Counted from the first letter of the stretch, positions 27,888-36,850 are shown. The stretch: 64,000 nt of DNA from a virus (IMGVR_UViG_3300023174_000129:1-64000); one strand, 5' to 3'. Made by a program: numbers and translations. Notes: generated by a model from the letters alone, not told the origin.

Positions 27888-28313
27888 TTAATTTTCTTTT
27901 AACATCATAACAGGATTACCACCAGACATTCCTATTATTTCAAAACCATATCCCTCATACCACTTAACTAAATCAAATTTATTGTCTGCCAATAAATCAG
28001 CTATTAATATAATAGATTTAGCTTCTGACGCAGCATCAAGGAATGTTTCCATAGCTTCATTACCATATCCTCTATTTCTATAATCTGATTCAACATTTAT
28101 ATTTTTTAATATAGCAACTGGAAATTCGATTAAATTTTCATCAATATTTAATTTAACTCTTTCAAGATAAAGCCAATTATCTAAATATTCTTTTTTAAAA
28201 TGTATAATACCATGCACCTCGCCGATATATTCGTCTTCAGAAATAGGTATATCAATAACTATTGATTCTTCATTTGATTCTTCATAAGATTCAAAATATT
28301 TTAAATACTTCAT
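27888..28313 (-). CDS. Capsid-targeted GNAT acetyltransferase
   Basis: A 141-residue protein. MKYLKYFESYEES is the capsid-targeting signature, with a cut after Y-F-E. Residues 70-125 carry the GNAT core: LKNINVESDYRNRGYGNEAMETFL, noted here by its RNRGYGNEAM acetyl-CoA loop, and KWYEGYGFEIIG at the end. It would acetylate small molecules or protein amino groups. It lies between purM and the GIY-YIG endonuclease, 2 nt from purM, so the two may be co-transcribed. The substrate is unknown. Confidence 0.68.
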   Translation of the reverse strand: MKYLKYFESYEESNEESIVIDIPISEDEYIGEVHGIIHFKKEYLDNWLYLERVKLNIDENLIEFPVAILKNINVESDYRNRGYGNEAMETFLDAASEAKSIILIADLLADNKFDLVKWYEGYGFEIIGMSGGNPVMMLKEN

Positions 28314-28342
28314 GTAATTATATATTTATATAATAAATAGGA

Positions 28343-29323
28343 TTAATCTATTTTTTTCTTCTCCCAAAAAATTGGATATTCTTTTTTTCTTAAAGTAATA
28401 CTTTCTCCTATAATATTTTCTATAATTACCGTCTGTTTATTTCTCTTCAAAAGTTTATAATCTAAATAAATATCACCTTCTTTAATTTTAAAAGAATTAT
28501 TTAATACCTTATCTTTTTCTTCTTTAAATTTAAAAATATATTTTTTTGGAGTTTTTACTATACCTCTACAAGTTTTGCCAATTAAAGATTCGGAAATATT
28601 TAATTCAATAGATGCTTCTTTTATTGAATTAAATTCTTTTATAAACTCACCATCTATTGAAAATTGTAAAACTTTTTTACTATTAAATTCTGCACTCTTT
28701 TTGGACATAGCCGTTTGAACAACAGCTGCATTTCTTTTATCCTTTATCTTTTGTATAGTTTCCAAATCGTGTTTTCTACCAAACATAGGATGTTTTAGTC
28801 CAGAAACTCTTATTGATTGTTCCTCTTTAACTTTTTCTGTATGGGGTTTACCAAACATAGGATTGTTTTCTCCTTTATTTATTTCTTTTAATTTTTCTTT
28901 TGTTTCTTCGGTATGTGCGTTATGTAGATTTTGAGATTTTTTAGTTTTTGAAATTTTCAATTTAGTTTCTTTGGAGTGTGGAGAAGTTAATCTTCCATCA
29001 CCACCATCAGTTAAATTAGTCAAAGGACCTTTATTCAAATCTCTTCTTCCGATTTTTGAAATTAATTGTTTTTCTATTTCTAGTGCTTCTAAATTTTCTA
29101 AATTTTCGAATAATTTAAATCTTATAACATTACCACCTTTTTCTTTTATTGACTTTATTTTACTGCTTTTAAAAACACCTTTAGTGCACATAGAGTTTAT
29201 TATTCTATCATCACTTCCTTTTCCTATATAAAAAGGTTCATAATCAAATTCTAAATCTTCATAAATAAACTTACCAGATTTAGTATCATCTAAAAATACA
29301 TAAATATAATATTTCTTTCTCAT
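28343..29323 (-). CDS. GIY-YIG homing endonuclease with NUMOD repeats
   Basis: A 326-residue protein. The nuclease domain opens with KKYYIYVFLDD and continues to EPFYIGKGSDDR (Y-I-Y then Y-I-G), followed by Asn-rich LTNLTDGGDG. NUMOD3 DNA-binding repeats follow (NNPMFGKPHTEK and HPMFGRKHDLE), then a NUMOD1-type segment (LQFSIDGEFIKEFNSIKEA). It lies 28 nt behind the premature end of the DNA polymerase gene, the typical place for a homing enzyme. A TTTTAATATATATTTT box precedes its start, so it is transcribed separately. Confidence 0.88.
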   Translation of the reverse strand: MRKKYYIYVFLDDTKSGKFIYEDLEFDYEPFYIGKGSDDRIINSMCTKGVFKSSKIKSIKEKGGNVIRFKLFENLENLEALEIEKQLISKIGRRDLNKGPLTNLTDGGDGRLTSPHSKETKLKISKTKKSQNLHNAHTEETKEKLKEINKGENNPMFGKPHTEKVKEEQSIRVSGLKHPMFGRKHDLETIQKIKDKRNAAVVQTAMSKKSAEFNSKKVLQFSIDGEFIKEFNSIKEASIELNISESLIGKTCRGIVKTPKKYIFKFKEEKDKVLNNSFKIKEGDIYLDYKLLKRNKQTVIIENIIGESITLRKKEYPIFWEKKKID

Positions 29324-29351
29324 AAAATATATATTAAAAGACTTTGCTTCC

Positions 29352-30881
29352 CTATATCATATTTTCAATTTCTTCTTCTAAATTTTTTATTTTATCTTGT
29401 AATTTCTTATACTCCTCTTTTTTTGACATCATTACTTTTTTTGCCTTCTTCCTATCCGCATAAACATCTTCAAGCATTCTCAAAGTAGGAGAACGATGTT
29501 TTTTGAAAACAACACCATTCACACACACCACATGTTTAGATAAATCAATAACTGTGCCATTAGTGCACACATTTTTATATTCGGGATTTTGAAGTCCAAC
29601 AAAATTTTCAGGAGCAATATAGAATTCCAACTGAGTTGTTGGATAAAGCGAAGCGAAGTCATAACAAACAACCCATTGTTGCATACCAGTCACCGGGTCT
29701 TTAACCCATCCACCAGCAAGTCCAGCTTCACCGTCATCAAAAGATGCTCTATCTTCATTTTTAAATAGAACGATATTTTCCATATCTCTAAATCTATCTC
29801 TTAGAACGCCTTCTGTTATTGCTAATGATGCTAACGCTCCTTTAGCCTGATTAATTACATCTTTAATTTGTATTTTAGATAATGAAGAAACCGCAAATAT
29901 TATTGATGCGTAATTTTTAGATTCATGTATCTTTTGAACCAACACAGAGTCAACTGTGTTGTAATACATGAATTTCTCAAAATCTTCTTCATATAATTTT
30001 GATAAACTGCCAGTATATTTAATCTTATTAACACCTACTAATTTACTTGATACATAATCCAAAGAAGACGATTCTTTTACCTTAATAGAAGTATCACATA
30101 TTTCATATAACTGCATATAATCAAATACCAACCTATGTGCTGGCAATTCATATTTAGTCATAAAAATATGATTTAATCTTTTAGTAGGTGAGGAAATATT
30201 TGGATCAATTGTTAGTTGTTCACCATTAACAATTTTATTAATTTTTCTGGCACGATTTACTAAATACATCCAGTCATAACCAATAAAATTCCAACCTGTA
30301 ATGCAAGTCATTTTAGGTATCATATCATAAAAAAATGATCTGAGCATATCAAATTCATCATCATATTTAATATACTTGAATTTATATTGACTATTATATT
30401 TTTCAAAATATTCATTTGTGCCATCAATAATTCTTTTTTGCATATCTTGTGGCATTTCTTTTAAACCCATTAGAATTATTTTATCAGCATATACCACAGA
30501 TATAGAAAGTATTTGACCATTTGGATCCTCAGGTTGAGAATAACCACCTGTAATCGGGTCAAGATCAGTTTCTATATCGACAAAATATATTTCAGGTTCA
30601 TTATATTCAAATATTTCTTGCTTTTCTGATTCTGGCAAAGCATCTAAAAACTCATAAATAGCGTATCGATCAGGATAACCTGCAGGCACTCTTTTAACAG
30701 GTTTGCCTTCCCATGAAGTAAATAAAGGATGTTTTTCAGGATCAGACGAATCACAGTTTTGATATTTCATTGGATTTGCCCAATCGTAATATTTTAATTT
30801 TATTTTACCAGTTTTATCAACAAATGATAAAATTAACTTTTTTGTGTGACTTAAATATTGTGAATCTATTAACATAGACAT
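29352..30881 (-). CDS. Family B DNA polymerase, N-terminal part (exonuclease plus motif A only)
   Basis: A 509-residue protein. The proofreading domain is complete: Exo I FVDIETD (100-106), Exo II TGWNFIGYDW (195-204), Exo III YYNTVD (306-311). Polymerase motif A is YDFASLYP (407-414). The frame then runs into a fingers-like coiled coil (YKKLQDKIKNLEEEIENMI) and stops with TAG. Motif B (KxxxNSxYG) and motif C (DTDS) are absent here and I find them nowhere in the window. Reading through TAG gives only five more residues. The gene is split, as in some T4 relatives whose gene 43 is in two parts beside a homing enzyme, or it is broken. Confidence 0.85.
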   Translation of the reverse strand: MSMLIDSQYLSHTKKLILSFVDKTGKIKLKYYDWANPMKYQNCDSSDPEKHPLFTSWEGKPVKRVPAGYPDRYAIYEFLDALPESEKQEIFEYNEPEIYFVDIETDLDPITGGYSQPEDPNGQILSISVVYADKIILMGLKEMPQDMQKRIIDGTNEYFEKYNSQYKFKYIKYDDEFDMLRSFFYDMIPKMTCITGWNFIGYDWMYLVNRARKINKIVNGEQLTIDPNISSPTKRLNHIFMTKYELPAHRLVFDYMQLYEICDTSIKVKESSSLDYVSSKLVGVNKIKYTGSLSKLYEEDFEKFMYYNTVDSVLVQKIHESKNYASIIFAVSSLSKIQIKDVINQAKGALASLAITEGVLRDRFRDMENIVLFKNEDRASFDDGEAGLAGGWVKDPVTGMQQWVVCYDFASLYPTTQLEFYIAPENFVGLQNPEYKNVCTNGTVIDLSKHVVCVNGVVFKKHRSPTLRMLEDVYADRKKAKKVMMSKKEEYKKLQDKIKNLEEEIENMI

Positions 30882-30907
30882 GTATATTCATGAAAAAAAT
30901 TAAAGTT

Positions 30908-30939
30908 TAATAAAAAAAAAGATTGAAAAATCAATCTCC
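30908..30939 (-). terminator. Terminator after the macrodomain gene
   Basis: On the minus strand the hairpin GATTGATTTTTCAATC is followed by a run of nine T. Confidence 0.75.
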
Positions 30940-31518
30940 TTAATTTGTTATTTCTTCCATATGATTTATATTTGCCCTTAACAAGGTAGATGGAAATACT
31001 TTTTTATTTTCATAAAAATCCTCATATGCCATCCTCATTTTTTGAGCACACATCTTATACGGAACATATCCCGTTCCAGTTCCAAGACCTGGTATTACAC
31101 AAGAAGCATTTTCTGAATATCTTTTAACCCCTAAAAATATAGCTTTTGCTGAAAGATATACATTTGGTGTGCCATTTAAATATAATGGGACTCTCATAGT
31201 TGGCGCTAATAGTATTTTTGGGTATTGTGTAAAATCAGTATCTATTAAACAAGATTGTCCAACTAATATTTCACCATCATATTCTTCTTGTATTCTTCTT
31301 TGGAACTCTTCTTGAATATGCCATCCCATTCTATTACTATAAGCCAATTCAATACCACCATTCATAAACCCAAAAGAGTTTGCTGGTGAGGCAACAATAT
31401 CGGCTGATTTATCAAATATATCACCATGATAGAATTCAAAATTAGCATAATTTTTAAATTCTTCATACCATGCATCAACCATTTCTTTATTCCTATCGAT
31501 TAATATAAATTTATTCAT
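30940..31518 (-). CDS. Macrodomain protein (ADP-ribose binding or hydrolase)
   Basis: A 192-residue protein. Residues 39-56 read ADIVASPANSFGFMNGGI, the first phosphate-binding loop of macrodomains, and VIPGLGTGTGYVP near 142-154 is the second. Macrodomains bind ADP-ribose and many remove it from proteins or nucleic acids. In a phage it could undo host ADP-ribosylation defences such as DarT-type toxins, process NAD products, or balance the phage's own ART proteins. It lies upstream of polymerase on the same strand, with a hairpin terminator between them. The start has TTAATATACACTAT ahead. Confidence 0.82.
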   Translation of the reverse strand: MNKFILIDRNKEMVDAWYEEFKNYANFEFYHGDIFDKSADIVASPANSFGFMNGGIELAYSNRMGWHIQEEFQRRIQEEYDGEILVGQSCLIDTDFTQYPKILLAPTMRVPLYLNGTPNVYLSAKAIFLGVKRYSENASCVIPGLGTGTGYVPYKMCAQKMRMAYEDFYENKKVFPSTLLRANINHMEEITN

Positions 31519-31547
31519 ATAGTGTATATTAATAAATTAGAATTAGT

Positions 31548-32066
31548 TTAATAAAACTTATCAACGAATAATTTACAATATTTTTTAAAAATTTTATTAT
31601 CAACATCATGATCAATATCCTCACTTAAAATATCAATTCCTTTTAAAGTTTTCTTTATCAAATTATTATCAACAGATTTATCTTTTTCACCTATTAAAAC
31701 TAATTTCTTTTTATATGTAGATTTATCTTTAACATCGTTAGGTATTTTTTGTAATTTAATATCTTTTTTATCAAAAGAAGGCATAAGTAATAATGCTGGT
31801 ATTTGTTTAAAATTTGACAGTTCATTAGCCATATATCCGCCAACAGAATGTCCTATAACACCATCAATATTAATTTTAGAAATAATATCCCAAACATCAT
31901 CTTTTCTATAATCAACAAAAATAGACACATAATCAAATCCTAAATCATTAACAATTTTTTTATATTGCTTTTTAATTTGATTTTTATTATGTTTTTGTGC
32001 ATCTAAACCATGTATATACAATATTGTTTTTTGCTTAAAGTTATTATATTCTATTAGATATTCCAT
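31548..32066 (-). CDS. Alpha/beta hydrolase (YqiA/UPF0227-like)
   Basis: A 172-residue hydrolase. ILYIHGLDA at 15-23 is the oxyanion strand, GHSVGGYM at 72-79 the nucleophile elbow with Ser74, LIGEKDKSVD holds the acid, and EDIDHDVD the His. The size and motif style match small YqiA-like esterases. The N-terminus MEYLIEYNNFK is a looser form of the capsid-targeting signature and is followed directly by the first strand, so the evidence for packaging is weak. A TATATATACTAAT box precedes the ATG. Substrate unknown. Confidence 0.7.
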   Translation of the reverse strand: MEYLIEYNNFKQKTILYIHGLDAQKHNKNQIKKQYKKIVNDLGFDYVSIFVDYRKDDVWDIISKINIDGVIGHSVGGYMANELSNFKQIPALLLMPSFDKKDIKLQKIPNDVKDKSTYKKKLVLIGEKDKSVDNNLIKKTLKGIDILSEDIDHDVDNKIFKKYCKLFVDKFY

Positions 32067-32083
32067 ATTAGTATATATAAAGA

Positions 32084-32881
32084 TTATATATAACTTTTCT
32101 CTAATAATTTAAAATTTTTAGAAATGCCTTTATATAAAATACCTTCAACAGATACTCTTTTTGGACCCTTTAAATTATTTTCCACATTATATTTTTCTAC
32201 ATACTCTGATAATTCTTTTATTGTTTCAAATATTAAAATTGAATCTCCAAATTGTATTGTATAAATTTTTGAATTAGGATTTCCTTTACCCGAATTATTT
32301 TCGGACATTTTTTGTTTAGATTTTTGTGTATGCTTTCGTCCAGGTCTTCCCTTTAATTTTTCTTTAATTTTATTTTTTACTTCTTCGGTTCGTGGAACTC
32401 CTTTTCCATAACCAATATGACCTATAAGCCCTTTACTTACTTTAGATTTGAAATCATCTGTCTTCAGATAATCTTGAAATTCTTTATTATTCTTTAAAGA
32501 AATAGATGTTTTTATCTTTGATTCTTCTCTATGTTTATAACCACTTTGCCCTTCACCACCATCAGATAAATTCGTTAAAGTTCCACCGTTTTCTTCTCTA
32601 CCTATTAATTTAATTAACTTTATTTCTTCTGTTAATGCTTGTTCTTCTGTTAAAGAAGTTTTAATTATTTTATAGATAGGTTCGAAACCTTCGTTCAAAA
32701 TTAATTTTAGTTTATTATGAAAATATGTTTTGCTCTTTTTACAAAGATATAAATGTCGTTTAACTCTATCCTTTATTCCTTTACCAACATATATTGGCTC
32801 ATAATCAAATGTTATATCTTCAAAAACAAAGTTGCCAATTTTTCTTGGGTCTAAATAAATATAAATGTAATAATCTTTCAT
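32084..32881 (-). CDS. GIY-YIG homing endonuclease
   Basis: I chose the ATG at 32881 (MKDYYIYIYLD, 265 residues), preceded by TTTAATATATATACTT; an earlier ATG only adds a hydrophobic leader. The GIY-YIG domain reads DYYIYIYLD to EPIYVGKGIKDR, then LTNLSDGGEGQSG. A NUMOD3-like Lys-rich region follows (GVPRTEEVKNKIKEKLKGR, GRKHTQKSKQKMSEN). It is related to the enzyme at 28343 (EDLEFDYEPFYIGKG against EDITFDYEPIYVGKG). It sits between a hydrolase and an aaRS-like gene, neither visibly broken. Confidence 0.85.
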   Translation of the reverse strand: MKDYYIYIYLDPRKIGNFVFEDITFDYEPIYVGKGIKDRVKRHLYLCKKSKTYFHNKLKLILNEGFEPIYKIIKTSLTEEQALTEEIKLIKLIGREENGGTLTNLSDGGEGQSGYKHREESKIKTSISLKNNKEFQDYLKTDDFKSKVSKGLIGHIGYGKGVPRTEEVKNKIKEKLKGRPGRKHTQKSKQKMSENNSGKGNPNSKIYTIQFGDSILIFETIKELSEYVEKYNVENNLKGPKRVSVEGILYKGISKNFKLLEKSYI

Positions 32882-32930
32882 AAGTATATATATTAAATTA
32901 TATCCTGCCTGATTTAGAAGTAAAGCATAA

Positions 32931-32958
32931 AATAAAAGAGCCAATTGGCTCTTTTATT
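32931..32958. terminator. Perfect 28-bp palindromic terminator
   Basis: AATAAAAGAGCC and its complement meet at AATT. It ends the aaRS-like gene on the minus strand. Confidence 0.85.
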
Positions 32959-32959
32959 T

Positions 32960-33790
32960 TTAAACTAATTCTAATTCTTCTTGCTTTAATAGTTCATATG
33001 CTCTACTTAACCTAGTCATTCCTATTCCTCCGCCTGAACGCTCAAAGAAATTATATGTAAGGAAATCTTCTAATTCTTTTTCAACTCTTTCTTTTCCGAA
33101 TAATTGGAATAATTTTGCTGCATATTCACCATCCATTATTGTATAGAACATTTCCCTCATTTCTTCTGGATTACAAGACCTTTCGGCGGAACCAATAGTT
33201 TCTTGTCCGTATAAGATAACATCTATTTTATTAAATATACTGTCACCTTTATATCGCATGTTCCAAAACGGACTTGTCCTGCGTGGAAACTCTTGTAAAG
33301 AGATACATTTTCCAAGTTCGTTTTTCATTCTTGTCTCATGTTCATCTTCTAAAATTTGAACACCGCCATATTCTTCACATATTTCGTCATACTTGACTTC
33401 AACTGGTGAACCAAAACCAAGATAATTTAGTAATTGGTTTTCAAGTTTTTTTAATTCTTCAAATCCGCCTTTAAGTTCAAATTCAAACATAGGAAATATT
33501 TTTGCATGTCGTCCTGAAATTGGATTTTTCTCATCTCTATAAGATGTAGTTAAACAGAAACAACCTGGCCATTCTGGGTTTTTTAATAGTTCTTCTTCAA
33601 GATCCATTTGTCCTGTTTGTTTAAGTGGCCATACCTGTCCGTCTAATTGGAAAGTCATGACTGAATGTGGATTTTCACATGCTGCAAGGATAGAAGTTCT
33701 TGATTGAGTTGGAACTTCGATGAAACCTTTTTCCAAGAAAAAGCTTCTCATTTTTTGAACGAGTTCATTGTAAATTTTTGTGTTTGTCAT
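32960..33790 (-). CDS. Class II aaRS-like core (AsnRS/AspRS or AsnA-type paralogue)
   Basis: A 276-residue protein that is only a class II synthetase core. Motif 2 is TTSYRDEKNP (RDE at 85-87) followed by FPMFEFELKG, and motif 3 is GGGIGMTRLSRAYELL near the C-terminus. The LEEELLKNPEWPGCF segment and the Asx-type start fit aspartyl/asparaginyl synthetase relatives. There is no anticodon-binding domain. Relatives without it can make asparagine (the AsnA-type archaeal paralogue) or act on other substrates. A TATATTTG -7 box and a GC-rich hairpin precede the start. Confidence 0.7.
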   Translation of the reverse strand: MTNTKIYNELVQKMRSFFLEKGFIEVPTQSRTSILAACENPHSVMTFQLDGQVWPLKQTGQMDLEEELLKNPEWPGCFCLTTSYRDEKNPISGRHAKIFPMFEFELKGGFEELKKLENQLLNYLGFGSPVEVKYDEICEEYGGVQILEDEHETRMKNELGKCISLQEFPRRTSPFWNMRYKGDSIFNKIDVILYGQETIGSAERSCNPEEMREMFYTIMDGEYAAKLFQLFGKERVEKELEDFLTYNFFERSGGGIGMTRLSRAYELLKQEELELV

Positions 33791-33806
33791 AAGGGATTTT
33801 TTTTTT

Positions 33807-33833
33807 GAGGCATTTTTTGATGCCCCAAATATA
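33807..33833 (-). promoter_or_regulatory. Host-type -7 box and leader hairpin
   Basis: On the minus strand TATATTTG (plus 33826-33833) is followed at once by a 7-bp stem, GGGGCAT and ATGCCTC, ahead of the aaRS-like gene. A -33 TTG is not clear. The hairpin may be a 5' leader control element. Confidence 0.35.
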
Positions 33834-33904
33834 GATATGATTATTTAATCTTTTTATATATTACTTTTTAAAAATAAAGTTTAGATATTTTTAATATATA
33901 ATTA

Positions 33905-34342
33905 ATGAAGTATATTAAATATTTTGAAAATTATTCTGCAATAGTTATTGGTGATAAAATAATAACACGAAATGACTTAAATAAAATTTTAAAAGGATAT
34001 ATAACTTGTGCCTTGTGGACAGATGAAGAAGAACTTAAAACTCAAAATGCACAAATTGATGTAGATATTGAAAATGTAGATTATAATTCCTTAATAGCAT
34101 CATATAATGATATTAAAAAATTTATTGAGTTAGCTGGTTCTGATAATATAAATTATGCAATTGAAGCTAATGGTTTAGAAAGATTAGGGCATGATATATG
34201 GCTAACCAGAAATGGACATGGTGCTGGTTTTTTTGATCACAATTATGACGAAGATGTTGAGAAAAAACTAATCGAATCAGGCAAAAGTTTAGGTAGTAAG
34301 CATATATACATAAATGATGAAAATAAAATAGATTTTGAATGA
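33905..34342 (+). CDS. Capsid-targeted protein with GHDxWLTRNGHGAGF domain
   Basis: A 145-residue protein starting MKYIKYFENYS, a clear capsid-targeting signature, with TTTTTAATATATAATTA before the ATG. The body has CALWTDEEEL, a helix, then LGHDIWLTRNGHGAGFFDH at 97-115, a motif widespread in phage and plasmid proteins of unknown function. The conserved His, Asp, Trp, Arg and Asn suggest a small catalytic or ligand-binding site. It overlaps the next gene by 4 nt (ATGA), so the two are translationally coupled. Confidence 0.62.
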   Translation: MKYIKYFENYSAIVIGDKIITRNDLNKILKGYITCALWTDEEELKTQNAQIDVDIENVDYNSLIASYNDIKKFIELAGSDNINYAIEANGLERLGHDIWLTRNGHGAGFFDHNYDEDVEKKLIESGKSLGSKHIYINDENKIDFE

Positions 34343-36195
34343 AATTATTAAAAAAATACTTTGATTTTATAAATGAATCATTTGATTTAAATTCTTTCTT
34401 AAAAAAAGAAAACATTCCTGATATAATTAAGGAAAAATCTATTGAATATATCGATGATTGGTATAAAGATATTAAAAATCCAAGAAATGATGTAAGTCGT
34501 GATAAATTAATTTTATGGTTTGCTCGTAATATTAGGAATAAAATATATGAAGATTGGAAAATAATTTATAATGCTAAATTCAAACAAGAAGATATAAACA
34601 ACTCACCAATTTTAGATATTATCTATTATTTAACAGGACGCAAAATTACAGATGAAAATAAAAATAAAGTTTTAAGTGATGTTAATAAAGATATTAATAC
34701 AATACTTAAACATAATTACACTCAATTAAATACTATCAGAGATTATATTTTTTCAAATGTTAGAAATGAAAATATTTGGAAAATAAATTATAATTCAACA
34801 TTTAAAGAAATGTATGAAATATCAGATGATTGGCATAAACAATTAAAAGCATCTGGATCAGTTACAGAAGAACATGGTTATAAATTAATTCAATATCCTG
34901 ATGGATTTTATTGGATAGATTTAGAAACTAACAATTGTGATGTAGAAGCTGAAGCAATGGGACATTGTGGTAGAAGTTCTGCTGATACATTAATATCTTT
35001 AAGACAAAGGAAAAAAGATGGTAGTGTTGAACCATTTGTAACTATAGCTATTGACTATAATGGTGCTATACAAACTGATGAAAATGGAGAATTTAACATC
35101 AAAAATGTTAAACCAGATGAACTTTACACAAAAATATATCAATGCAAAGGTAAAAATAATAAAAAACCTATTGCTAAGTATTATCCATATATAGTTGATT
35201 TATACTTAAAATATAAAATTGGAACAAAAATGGGTAATGAATATATGGAAAGTGAAGATTTTCATATTAGCGATGTTGAAGACGAAAAATTAATTGAAAG
35301 AATTATAAAGGAATATCCAATATTACTTGAAAATTATCTATTATTATCAAATAAAAAAATTGGAAAATTAATTGTTGATAAAGGATTATATAATGTGAAC
35401 ACTCATTTAGTAAGTAATTTATATTTTTTAATGCTAAATGATATAATAACAAAAGAAGATTTTGTTAAACAATATCCAAAAGATTTCGTTTTAAAAGATG
35501 ATGTTATTTATTTATATTTTAGGAAAGATAATGATAAGTGGAAAGATATAACGATACAAAATTTAGATTTTATGTATTCCACAAACAATAATAATGGTAG
35601 AAATTATTCAAGTAGAGATATAATAAATAGTTTGCACGAATATTATTATAGCGGTAATAATATTAAATTTCGTGATTTATATTTAAATTATATAACAGAT
35701 GATGCAAAAGCTGCTATAATAAATAAAATAGAAGAAATTAAAAACACATTATCGGAGGAAGAACAAGAAGAATTTGATGAATATGATTCTTGGGAAGATA
35801 AGGTAAAAAATATTGATGCTTTATATTATATTAAAATTGCAATTACTGATGCGTATTCTACGGCCCAAGATTCTGCAGATGAAAATGAACAATATAAAGA
35901 ATGTTTAAAACCATTATTAAATTTTTTTAATATGGATAAATTAATTTATCATGATGAAGGATTATTATTTGAAATCAATCCTGCTTGGTTATTAAGATAT
36001 GATAAATATAATTCAGATTATAATTTTTTATCCAATAAAATATTAAAAAGTTGGTTTAGTGAAGAAGGAGATAATTATGAAATTGAACCAGAAGATGAAT
36101 TATTAAAAATTAATATACCTTATTATGGATGGAATGGTGATATAGACGAAAAATATCTCGAAGAAGTAATAATTGATAGACTTGAAGATATATAA
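34339..36195 (+). CDS. Capsid-targeted large protein with PcfJ-like centre
   Basis: A 618-residue protein. MKLLKKYFDFINESFD combines the signature with a T4-like F-I-N-E cut site. Residues 190-290 resemble PcfJ-type proteins: EAMGHCGRSS near 205-214, then LISLRQRKKDG, EPFVTIAIDYNG and IYQCKGKNNKKP. PcfJ-like proteins occur in conjugative plasmids and phages, with unknown biochemistry. The remaining 300 residues are helical and acidic. The incomplete gene at 62514 has the same layout. It is coupled by ATGA overlap to the gene before and ends at a short-loop terminator. Confidence 0.55.
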   Translation: MKLLKKYFDFINESFDLNSFLKKENIPDIIKEKSIEYIDDWYKDIKNPRNDVSRDKLILWFARNIRNKIYEDWKIIYNAKFKQEDINNSPILDIIYYLTGRKITDENKNKVLSDVNKDINTILKHNYTQLNTIRDYIFSNVRNENIWKINYNSTFKEMYEISDDWHKQLKASGSVTEEHGYKLIQYPDGFYWIDLETNNCDVEAEAMGHCGRSSADTLISLRQRKKDGSVEPFVTIAIDYNGAIQTDENGEFNIKNVKPDELYTKIYQCKGKNNKKPIAKYYPYIVDLYLKYKIGTKMGNEYMESEDFHISDVEDEKLIERIIKEYPILLENYLLLSNKKIGKLIVDKGLYNVNTHLVSNLYFLMLNDIITKEDFVKQYPKDFVLKDDVIYLYFRKDNDKWKDITIQNLDFMYSTNNNNGRNYSSRDIINSLHEYYYSGNNIKFRDLYLNYITDDAKAAIINKIEEIKNTLSEEEQEEFDEYDSWEDKVKNIDALYYIKIAITDAYSTAQDSADENEQYKECLKPLLNFFNMDKLIYHDEGLLFEINPAWLLRYDKYNSDYNFLSNKILKSWFSEEGDNYEIEPEDELLKINIPYYGWNGDIDEKYLEEVIIDRLEDI

Positions 36196-36197
36196 AA

Positions 36198-36220
36198 AAA
36201 AGCGGATTAAATCCGCTTTT
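36198..36220. terminator. Bidirectional terminator
   Basis: Stem AAAAGCGGATT and AATCCGCTTTT with a minimal loop between convergent genes. Confidence 0.8.
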
Positions 36221-36791
36221 AAAATTCTATATCATAATATTCTATTTGTTCATCATTTCTTCGATTCGTTAAAACTAATTCCGATCTTCTAATTAATTCA
36301 TATTCATAATGTCTTCCTATTTTAAATAGTTTCCTAATAAAAGGTATATCATCTGAATCATAATTAATTCTATCTTCGTCAACCATTAAACAAAGACATT
36401 TAGTATCATCTTCAGCATTATAATTCGTTACAACAGGTTCATCATTTTCATAATCAATATGACCTGCTCCTTTTTTTGCATAACATATAAATGTTGTTTC
36501 TAATTCTTCCTCTGTTGGTGTGTGAGTTATATTTACCACATCACCTGGTTCAATTTTTGTTTCTTCTGATAAATAAACTCGAATCCAAAAATAAACTTTT
36601 TGTTTATCTATTTTTAAATTAATTTTATCATAATCAGAATGTTCAAAATCAATTACATCTAAATCTAATTGCTTTACCTGTTGAACTAAATAATCATAAT
36701 TTGTTTCCATATTTGTATTTGTTGTATATTTATTTTTTAATTGATTCCTTGGACTAAACCACATATCATCATAATTTGTTATAGTATTCAT
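36219..36791 (-). CDS. Unknown acidic protein
   Basis: A 190-residue acidic protein starting MNTITNYDDMWFSPRNQ. Residues 60-130 look like a small beta-barrel (KVYFWIRVYLSEE, GDVVNITHTPTEEE, TFICYAKKGAGHID). The last 60 residues include CLCLMVDED and a Tyr/Glu-rich tail. No enzyme signature is seen. It is divergent from the gene at 36869, with a short inverted repeat between them. The function is unknown. Confidence 0.5.
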   Translation of the reverse strand: MNTITNYDDMWFSPRNQLKNKYTTNTNMETNYDYLVQQVKQLDLDVIDFEHSDYDKINLKIDKQKVYFWIRVYLSEETKIEPGDVVNITHTPTEEELETTFICYAKKGAGHIDYENDEPVVTNYNAEDDTKCLCLMVDEDRINYDSDDIPFIRKLFKIGRHYEYELIRRSELVLTNRRNDEQIEYYDIEF

Positions 36792-36831
36792 AAAATTTAA
36801 TTATTTTTAATTATTTTTAATTATATATCAA

Positions 36832-36850
36832 ATAAGGAGGTTCTCCTTAT
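36832..36850. promoter_or_regulatory. Inverted repeat between divergent genes
   Basis: ATAAGGAG and CTCCTTAT around GTT, 18 nt before the ATG at 36869. It may be an operator or a leader hairpin. The AAGGAGG inside it is too far from the ATG to be a normal ribosome-binding site. Confidence 0.45.

Noticed and set aside
29340-29352. TAG at the end of the DNA polymerase frame as a recoded sense codon
   Set aside because: Reading through gives only five codons before TAA, and TAG also ends other intact genes here (for example at 15298 and 61914).
36836-36842. AAGGAGG as a Shine-Dalgarno site for the gene at 36869
   Set aside because: It is about 27 nt before the ATG and lies in an inverted repeat; other genes here lack such sites.
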